DNA of 5,244 nucleotides from an uncultured Hyphomicrobiales bacterium (lineage in GTDB: Bacteria; Pseudomonadota; Alphaproteobacteria; Rhizobiales; Beijerinckiaceae). Below the pieces are notes generated by a model. That model was not told the origin of the DNA, ran no database searches, and saw only the letters and a list, made by a program, of their open reading frames with translations. Location: positions 1 to 5,244 of the forward strand of contig CAIZGQ010000307.1 of assembly GCA_903932565.1 (NCBI GenBank), given 5' to 3'. Below are positions 1 to 5,244 of this stretch, piece after piece. The translations under genes and the position numbers were made by a program. The stretch's first letter is position 1. Every line of letters begins with the position of its first letter.

Positions 1-36
1 AAGGTGGGCGGCACTGGTCTGCGTGGCATGCGACAT
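1..36 (-). CDS. Probable 5' end of a leftward gene, product unknown (first 12 codons only)
   Basis: Read leftward, an ATG at 36-34 opens a frame that stays open to the window edge and encodes MSHATQTSAAHL. A purine-rich ribosome binding site, AAAGGA at 48-43, lies six bases before this ATG, which is close to ideal spacing, and a plausible leftward promoter sits further upstream at 159-187. The residues are too few to recognise a family. The polar, Ala/Thr/Ser-rich start says only that the protein does not open with an obvious signal peptide. An ABC transporter next to rpmE is something I recall from some alphaproteobacteria, but nothing seen here supports it. What supports the call is the start signal and the divergent arrangement, not protein similarity. 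Confidence 0.45.
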   Translation of the reverse strand, partial: MSHATQTSAAHL

Positions 37-42
37 GCGAAT

Positions 43-48
43 TCCTTT
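43..48 (-). promoter_or_regulatory. Ribosome binding site of the leftward partial gene
   Basis: On the minus strand this reads AAAGGA, followed by six bases and then ATG. It is the main reason for believing that a gene starts at position 36. A short GCAGC/GCTGC hairpin (49-61) abuts it on the upstream side. Confidence 0.45.
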
Positions 49-158
49 GCAGCAGGGCTGCGATCCTTCATCCAGATCGTGGCCTGCGGTCGTGCGACCT
101 CAACGTGGGGTCATTTCCATGGGGCATCCAGCCAAGCTGTGCCGACGCCGTTGTGCCT

Positions 159-187
159 AGCATAAAGATCAGCGGGTTTCGCTTCAA
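159..187 (-). promoter_or_regulatory. Candidate sigma70-type promoter for the leftward gene
   Basis: On the minus strand, a -35 element TTGAAG (187-182) is followed after exactly 17 bases by a -10 element TATGCT (164-159). Each matches four of six consensus bases. Transcription would start near 152. The -35 box lies inside the dyad CGGGTT/AACCCG (173-191), which could be an operator. This is a pattern match only. Confidence 0.4.
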
Positions 188-242
188 CCCGGGCAGGTCA
201 GGCGTAGCCGATTGGGCAGTCGTGGATCGCGCGCAACGCGCC

Positions 243-271
243 TTGTTTAATCACAGGGCGTCCTGTATAGA
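243..271 (+). promoter_or_regulatory. Candidate sigma70-type promoter for rpmE
   Basis: TTGTTT (243-248), a 17-base spacer and TATAGA (266-271) form a reasonable housekeeping promoter pointing at rpmE. The start would fall near 278 and leave a leader of about 78 bases. Matches to consensus are moderate (three and four of six), and the optimal spacing is the best argument. Confidence 0.4.
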
Positions 272-343
272 CGCGCATCTCCCAAGACCGGGAACGAATT
301 TCGAGCGTCGCGCCGGCTTGGCCCGCGCCTCCCGCTCCGCTTC

Positions 344-348
344 AAGGA
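344..348 (+). promoter_or_regulatory. Ribosome binding site of rpmE
   Basis: AAGGA lies seven bases before the ATG at 356. It fixes the rpmE start and argues against coupling to any upstream frame. Confidence 0.75.
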
Positions 349-355
349 CGAGACG

Positions 356-583
356 ATGAAGGTCGATACGCATCCCCACTACCATATGATCACGGTCGTC
401 ATGACCAACGGGACCGAGTACCAGACGCGCTCGACCTACGGCAAGGAAGGCGACAAGCTCAACCTTGACATTGATCCCAACACACACCCGGCCTGGACCG
501 GTGGCACCCAGCAGCTGATGGATCGTGGCGGCCGCCTGTCGCGCTTCACGTCGCGTTTCGGCTCGATCGGCGCCAAGAAGTAA
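356..583 (+). CDS. rpmE: 50S ribosomal protein bL31, zinc-free (C-minus) form
   Basis: Structural protein of the large ribosomal subunit that helps bridge the 50S and 30S subunits at the central protuberance and head. The 75 residues carry the family landmarks: the N-terminal HP pair (6-7), the RST segment (25-27), LNLDID (35-40), HPAWTGG (44-50) and the C-terminal GGRLSRF (58-64), followed by a basic tail. The four zinc-binding cysteines of E. coli bL31 (16, 18, 37, 40) correspond here to Met16, Asn18, Asp40 and Thr43, and the protein has no cysteine at all, so it should not bind structural zinc. A slightly longer mid-section than in E. coli is typical of alphaproteobacterial versions. The ATG at 356 has a clear AAGGA site, and the gene ends just before a strong terminator, so it appears to be transcribed alone. 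Several bacterial groups use leader-RNA or autogenous control of rpmE; none is demonstrated here. Confidence 0.96.
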   Translation: MKVDTHPHYHMITVVMTNGTEYQTRSTYGKEGDKLNLDIDPNTHPAWTGGTQQLMDRGGRLSRFTSRFGSIGAKK

Positions 584-610
584 GTTCACACTTGCATCGG
601 TGAAGCTTTG

Positions 611-643
611 AAACCCCCGGCCTCTTGGCCGGGGTTTTTGTTT
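611..643 (+). terminator. Strong intrinsic terminator after rpmE
   Basis: A perfect eight-base-pair GC-rich stem (615-622 with 627-634) closes a TCTT tetraloop and is followed at once by TTTTTGTTT. An A-run precedes it, so it could also act weakly on the opposite strand. It separates rpmE from the downstream TPR-ispE unit and shows that the long open frame crossing it is not coding this far upstream. Confidence 0.92.
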
Positions 644-676
644 GCGCAGGTGGCCGCGGATTCTGCGGCGTTGCGC

Positions 677-692
677 CCCCGGGACGCCGGGG
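677..692. repeat. GC-rich hairpin between rpmE and the TPR gene
   Basis: CCCCGG (677-682) and CCGGGG (687-692) form a perfect six-base-pair dyad around a GACG loop. No T-run follows, so it is not a standard terminator. It sits two bases before the -35-like element at 694, and its stem repeats the outer half of the rpmE terminator stem. Confidence 0.45.
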
Positions 693-693
693 A

Positions 694-721
694 TTGGACA
701 CTTGCTGCACCGGCGTAAAAG
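694..721 (+). promoter_or_regulatory. Weak promoter candidate for the TPR-ispE unit
   Basis: TTGGAC (694-699) and TAAAAG (716-721) are separated by 16 bases. The match is modest, but a promoter is expected between the terminator at 611-643 and the start at 814, and I see no better one. Confidence 0.25.
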
Positions 722-800
722 CGCCATCTTGCGCGCTCAAATTGGTCATATCCGCTTCAAGCGCTGGATTCGGCGCGAGCGGTCGACATGGTCATTCAGT

Positions 801-805
801 AAAGG
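801..805 (+). promoter_or_regulatory. Ribosome binding site that decides the TPR-protein start
   Basis: AAAGG lies eight bases before TTG 814, the only in-frame start candidate that both has a ribosome binding site and yields a signal peptide. The last two bases of a tiny out-of-frame reading frame (ATG 788 to TAA 802) overlap this site. Confidence 0.5.
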
Positions 806-813
806 TCGGTCCC

Positions 814-2607
814 TTGGCGTCTAAACTCGCGCAGCGTTTCCTGCCTCACTCGGCTGGCACCCACCTTCCTCGCGTTCTCGTCCACGCAACGCTCATCACC
901 GGCCTGATGGCATCATCCGGCCTTGTGGCAAACGCCTCGGCGCGCCCCTCGGTGAGTGTCGCTGCACCCTTCGAGGTCAGCCCCAGCCCGGCGGGCAATT
1001 ACCTGTCCGCACTCGTTGCAGGTGCAGAGCGCGACACACTTGCGGCCTCGACGTATTTTCGTGAAGCGCTGCGTTATGATCCGCGCAATATGGAGTTGAT
1101 GGAGCGCGCCTTCGTGGCGTCGCTGTCCAACGGCAATATCAAAGAATCCGCCGTGTTTGCTGAGAAACTTTCAGCCAAGGATTCGCACAACGGGTTGGCC
1201 CAGTTGGTGCTGGGTGTGCGCGCGGTCAAAGCCAAGAAGTTTGGCGAGGCAAGGGCGCTGTTTGCGAAAAACTCTGGTCGCAACGACATCACGGCGAATC
1301 TGCTGACGGCCTGGGCCTATGCCGGGGCGGGGGACACCAAGCACGCCATTGAGACAATCGACCGGCTGAAAGAAGAGCGCTTCCGCGTGTTTCGGGATTA
1401 TCACGCCGGGTTGATCTTGGATTTGGCGGGGAAGACCGATGAGGCGCGTCAGCGGTTGCAGTCGGCCTATAAGCTTGATTCCAACACGTTGCGTTTGGCC
1501 GATGCCTGGGCGCGGTTCTCAGATCGCCATGGCGACGTGGACGAAGCCAAGCGCGTCTATCAGGCTTTTGATGCAGCTTTGCCGCGTCATCCTCTGGTGC
1601 GCCAGGCGATGGCGGATCTCGAGGCAGGTAAAACACTCGATCCGCTTATTCGCACACCCGAACAGGGCGTTGCTGAAGTGCTCTACGGGCTCGGCGCGGC
1701 GGGTGGTTCGGAGAACGATGAACTTGCCGCGATGATTTATCTGCGGCTGTCCCTCGATCTCAACCCACAGAACGGCCTTGCTGTTGTGACGCTCGCCGAC
1801 ATTTACGAGCGGACGAAGCAGAACGAACGCGCCATTGAGATGTACGAAAGCCTGCCGGATCAATCGCCGCTGCGCGCCAATGCCGACATTCAGATCGGCT
1901 TGATCCTTGACACCATGGGCCGCAGCGATGAAGCGCTGAAGCAGCTCAAAGCCATCGTGCAGGAGCATCCCAAGGATATTGATGCGCTGACCAACCTGGG
2001 CAATCTGCAGCGCGCCAAGAAAGATTATGCGAGCGCTGCCGATACTTACACGAAGGTGCTCGAAGCCTCGGATGCGCTGGCCAGATCAAACTGGCCGATT
2101 CTGTACTTCCGCGGCATCTGCAACGAGCGTTTGAAGAACTGGCCCGCGGCGGAAGCAGATTTCAAGGCAGCGCTTGGCCTGTTTCCAAACCAGCCGCTGG
2201 TGCTGAATTATCTCGGCTATTCGTGGGTTGATCAGAACATCAACGTCGACGAGGCCTTCAAGATGCTGCGCCGCGCTGTCGATCTGCGCCCCACCGATGG
2301 CTACATCGTTGATTCGCTCGGCTGGGCCTTTTATCGCCTGGGCAAATATCCCGAAGCGCAGCGCGAACTTGAGCGCGCGGTGGATCTGAAGCCGGCCGAC
2401 CCGACCGTCAACGATCATCTGGGTGACGTGTACTGGCGGCTTGGTCGCGAGCTGGAGGCAAAGTTCCAGTGGAACCATGCCCGCGACCTCAATCCCGAAC
2501 CCGAAGACCTGCCCAAGATCCTGGACAAGATCGAGCACGGTCTGGTCGATGGTCCCAAGCCCGCGACGGCCGGTGAGGGCCAGCCGACCACCAAGACGGG
2601 CGGCTGA
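814..2607 (+). CDS. Exported TPR-repeat protein, LbcA-like, upstream of ispE
   Basis: Probable periplasmic scaffold or adaptor protein of 597 residues. The frame is open from 625, inside the rpmE terminator, so the real start must be later. TTG 814 has an AAAGG site and gives a signal peptide: basic residues in 1-23, a hydrophobic stretch at about 24-40 and an ASA cleavage site at 41-43. ATG 907 is the alternative but would destroy the signal. There is no lipobox cysteine. The rest is nearly all TPR-like helix pairs, clearest at about 352-387, 389-420, 428-459, 462-495, 496-530 and 531-564, with degenerate ones from about 60. The NYLGYSW, DSLGWAFYRLG and NDHLGDVYWRLGR motifs mark a widespread proteobacterial family that I associate with Pseudomonas PA4667 (LbcA), a partner of the protease CtpA. 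That homology is inferred from memory. The C-terminal tail is polar and probably disordered. ispE follows after 11 bases, so the two are probably co-transcribed. Confidence 0.85.
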   Translation: MASKLAQRFLPHSAGTHLPRVLVHATLITGLMASSGLVANASARPSVSVAAPFEVSPSPAGNYLSALVAGAERDTLAASTYFREALRYDPRNMELMERAFVASLSNGNIKESAVFAEKLSAKDSHNGLAQLVLGVRAVKAKKFGEARALFAKNSGRNDITANLLTAWAYAGAGDTKHAIETIDRLKEERFRVFRDYHAGLILDLAGKTDEARQRLQSAYKLDSNTLRLADAWARFSDRHGDVDEAKRVYQAFDAALPRHPLVRQAMADLEAGKTLDPLIRTPEQGVAEVLYGLGAAGGSENDELAAMIYLRLSLDLNPQNGLAVVTLADIYERTKQNERAIEMYESLPDQSPLRANADIQIGLILDTMGRSDEALKQLKAIVQEHPKDIDALTNLGNLQRAKKDYASAADTYTKVLEASDALARSNWPILYFRGICNERLKNWPAAEADFKAALGLFPNQPLVLNYLGYSWVDQNINVDEAFKMLRRAVDLRPTDGYIVDSLGWAFYRLGKYPEAQRELERAVDLKPADPTVNDHLGDVYWRLGRELEAKFQWNHARDLNPEPEDLPKILDKIEHGLVDGPKPATAGEGQPTTKTGG

Positions 2608-2618
2608 GAGCACTGCCC

Positions 2619-3518
2619 GTGGGCGCGGCTGAGCTGAGAGTTGTTGGGCGTCCGCTGACCGAGCGGGCACCCGCGAAGGTCAATCTCAGCCTGCATATCG
2701 TCGGGCGCCGCGCGGATGGGTATCACGAGCTTCAATCACTCGTCGCCTTTGCAGGCACTGGCGATCTTCTGTCGCTGAGCCCAGGGCCAGCCCTCACGCT
2801 GATGACGGACGGCCCGACTGCGGGCGTTGCTGGTCCCGATGCTGACAATCTGGTTTTGCGAGCCGCTGGCCACCTTGCCGCCCTCCTTCCCGGCCTCAAA
2901 GCCGGGGCGTTTCGCCTGACAAAGCGATTGCCTGTCGCAGCCGGGCTCGGGGGTGGCTCGTCCGATGCGGCTGCTGCGCTGCGGCTGCTGGCGCGGCTCA
3001 ACGGCCTATCGTTGGAAGACGAGCGTGTGCGGGAGTCGGCACGGCGGACCGGGGCAGACGTCCCCGTTTGCGTGGGGGCCCGGGCCCGTATCATGTCGGG
3101 CATCGGCCACGACCTCAGCGCACCTGTGGCGCTACCGCCCCTTTATGTGGTCCTCGTCAATCCCGGTGTGGCGCTGGAGACCAAGCGCGTGTTCGCTGAA
3201 ATCGGCCTCACCCCCGGCGACAATGTTGGGTTTGGCCCGCCTGTGGACATTGAAGCAAGCGTGTCCCGCGCGGACCTCCTCGCCAGACTTCGGCGCGCGC
3301 GCAATGACATGGAGGATGCCGCCGTCGTGCTAGCACCTGTGGTGGGCCACGTGCTCGCCGTGCTCGCAGCCGCACCGGGCTGCCGCCTGGCTCGCATGTC
3401 GGGTTCGGGGGCGACCTGCTTCGCCCTGTTTGAGACCTGCCATGCGGCGGCGCGGGCAGCCCGTGTCATTCGCCGCGACCATCCAGGCTGGTGGGTCAAG
3501 CCGACGGTGCTGCGCTGA
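2619..3518 (+). CDS. ispE: 4-diphosphocytidyl-2-C-methyl-D-erythritol kinase (IspE)
   Basis: Cytosolic GHMP-family kinase of the MEP isoprenoid pathway. It uses ATP to phosphorylate the 2-hydroxyl of 4-diphosphocytidyl-2-C-methyl-D-erythritol, the substrate later cyclised by IspF. The 299 residues are of normal length. The APAKVNL motif (17-23) contains Lys20, equivalent to the conserved lysine of E. coli IspE. The glycine-rich ATP loop with its GLGGGSSDAAA core spans about 105-119. GADVPV (145-150) carries the probable catalytic Asp147, and the third GHMP motif MSGSGATCF is at 260-268. I used GTG 2619 because no in-frame ATG, GTG or TTG lies between it and the APAK motif. Its ribosome binding site is weak (GAGAG at 2606-2610, overlapping the TGA of the TPR gene), which suggests translational coupling to that gene. 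No terminator is visible after the stop. Confidence 0.96.
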   Translation: MGAAELRVVGRPLTERAPAKVNLSLHIVGRRADGYHELQSLVAFAGTGDLLSLSPGPALTLMTDGPTAGVAGPDADNLVLRAAGHLAALLPGLKAGAFRLTKRLPVAAGLGGGSSDAAAALRLLARLNGLSLEDERVRESARRTGADVPVCVGARARIMSGIGHDLSAPVALPPLYVVLVNPGVALETKRVFAEIGLTPGDNVGFGPPVDIEASVSRADLLARLRRARNDMEDAAVVLAPVVGHVLAVLAAAPGCRLARMSGSGATCFALFETCHAAARAARVIRRDHPGWWVKPTVLR

Positions 3519-3615
3519 GCCTCACCCTATTGCTGAGATGCGGCGTCTGGCGCGTGCTGTGCCTGAAGCGTAGATTGTGCGCTGCAAGAGCGTGTCTGAA
3601 AGGCTGGCGTCTGGG

Positions 3616-3644
3616 TGGACACGGTCTGGAACAGCATCTTGAAT
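3616..3644 (+). promoter_or_regulatory. Candidate sigma70-type promoter for the mutase gene
   Basis: TGGACA (3616-3621, five of six consensus bases), a 17-base spacer and TTGAAT (3639-3644, four of six) lie just before the mutase gene. The start would be near 3651, giving a very short leader of about 16 bases that holds the AAGG ribosome binding site at 3654-3657. The short leader is a reason for caution. Confidence 0.4.
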
Positions 3645-3653
3645 GCGGGTCGT

Positions 3654-3657
3654 AAGG
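3654..3657 (+). promoter_or_regulatory. Ribosome binding site of the mutase gene
   Basis: AAGG, nine bases before ATG 3667, supports this start. Spacing is slightly long but acceptable. Confidence 0.5.
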
Positions 3658-3666
3658 TCAAAGCTG

Positions 3667-5244
<1,578 letters not shown>

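Larger units (their letters stand above)
37..355. other. Divergent intergenic control region
   Basis: This 319-base stretch separates the putative leftward gene from rpmE. Open frames cross it on both strands, but they run through the promoter-like elements, have no good ribosome binding site and encode Arg/Ala/Pro-rich, family-less peptides, so I treat it as non-coding. It holds a leftward promoter candidate (159-187), a rightward one (243-271), and three small dyads: GCAGC/GCTGC (49-61), GGTCG/CGACC (88-99) and CGGGTT/AACCCG (173-191). The putative leftward transcript would have a leader of about 115 bases and the rightward one about 78 bases. Confidence 0.6.
3519..3666. other. Intergenic gap between ispE and the mutase gene
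   Basis: These 148 bases contain no convincing gene. An 11-codon frame at 3538-3573 has no usable ribosome binding site. A leftward frame of 93 codons (3803-3522) crosses the gap but is a shadow of the mutase start. There is no hairpin with a T-run, so ispE transcripts may run on. A promoter candidate lies near the right end. Confidence 0.5.

Noticed and set aside
105..359. Rightward 84-codon frame ending in an ATGA overlap with rpmE
   Set aside because: It runs through both promoter candidates, begins at a GTG with no ribosome binding site, and its Arg/Ala/Ser-rich product resembles no family. Only its last 13 codons were kept, as a low-interest note.
251..727. Leftward 158-codon frame antisense to rpmE
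   Set aside because: It covers rpmE and its terminator on the opposite strand. The product is Arg/Gly/Pro-rich with no family signal, typical of a GC-rich shadow frame.
625..813. The 63 codons upstream of the chosen TPR-protein start
   Set aside because: They begin inside the loop of the rpmE terminator, encode a Gly/Cys-rich stretch unlike a signal peptide, and include the inferred promoter region.
642..824. Rightward 60-codon Arg-rich frame between rpmE and the TPR gene
   Set aside because: It starts inside the T-run of the terminator, overlaps the TPR start out of frame, and has no ribosome binding site or recognisable content.
1519..1968. Leftward 149-codon frame inside the TPR gene
   Set aside because: The opposite strand encodes clear TPR motifs throughout. 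This is a shadow.
2086..2670. Leftward 194-codon frame across the TPR-ispE junction
   Set aside because: It is antisense to well-supported TPR repeats and the ispE start, and its length follows from codon bias of the coding strand.
3538..3573. Eleven-codon rightward frame just after ispE
   Set aside because: Its only purine run is too close to the ATG, the product is undistinguished, and a frame this short is expected by chance.

Overview
The window looks like chromosomal core-genome DNA from an alphaproteobacterium. The order Hyphomicrobiales or a close relative fits best, but this is judged by protein style, not by a search. Supporting points are the moderately high GC by eye, a cysteine-free bL31 of the alphaproteobacterial kind, a single-chain methylmalonyl-CoA mutase with alphaproteobacterial motif variants, and an exported TPR protein directly in front of ispE. 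I see no insertion sequence, phage, CRISPR array, tRNA or rRNA.

Layout. Positions 1-36 hold what is probably the first 12 codons of a leftward gene, with a good ribosome binding site. Positions 37-355 are a divergent control region with one plausible promoter facing each way. Positions 356-583 encode ribosomal protein bL31 (rpmE), closed by a strong intrinsic terminator at 611-643. Positions 814-2607 encode a secreted TPR-repeat protein, most likely starting at a TTG codon. It is followed after 11 bases by ispE (2619-3518), the MEP-pathway CMP-methylerythritol kinase. After a 148-base gap, positions 3667-5244 hold the catalytic domain of an adenosylcobalamin-dependent methylmalonyl-CoA mutase. 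That gene is cut by the window end before its B12-binding domain.

How they fit together. The TPR gene and ispE look like one transcription unit. This echoes the gammaproteobacterial order TPR protein - lolB - ispE, here without lolB and without a lipobox on the TPR protein. rpmE is a separate unit. The mutase appears to have its own promoter and belongs to propionyl-CoA / methylmalonyl-CoA metabolism. Its companion genes (carboxylase, epimerase) are not in view.

I found no convincing new biological system. The items worth a second look are the LbcA-like TPR protein beside ispE, the loss of all zinc ligands in bL31, the dyads in the divergent control region, and a substitution at a CoA-contact position in the mutase.
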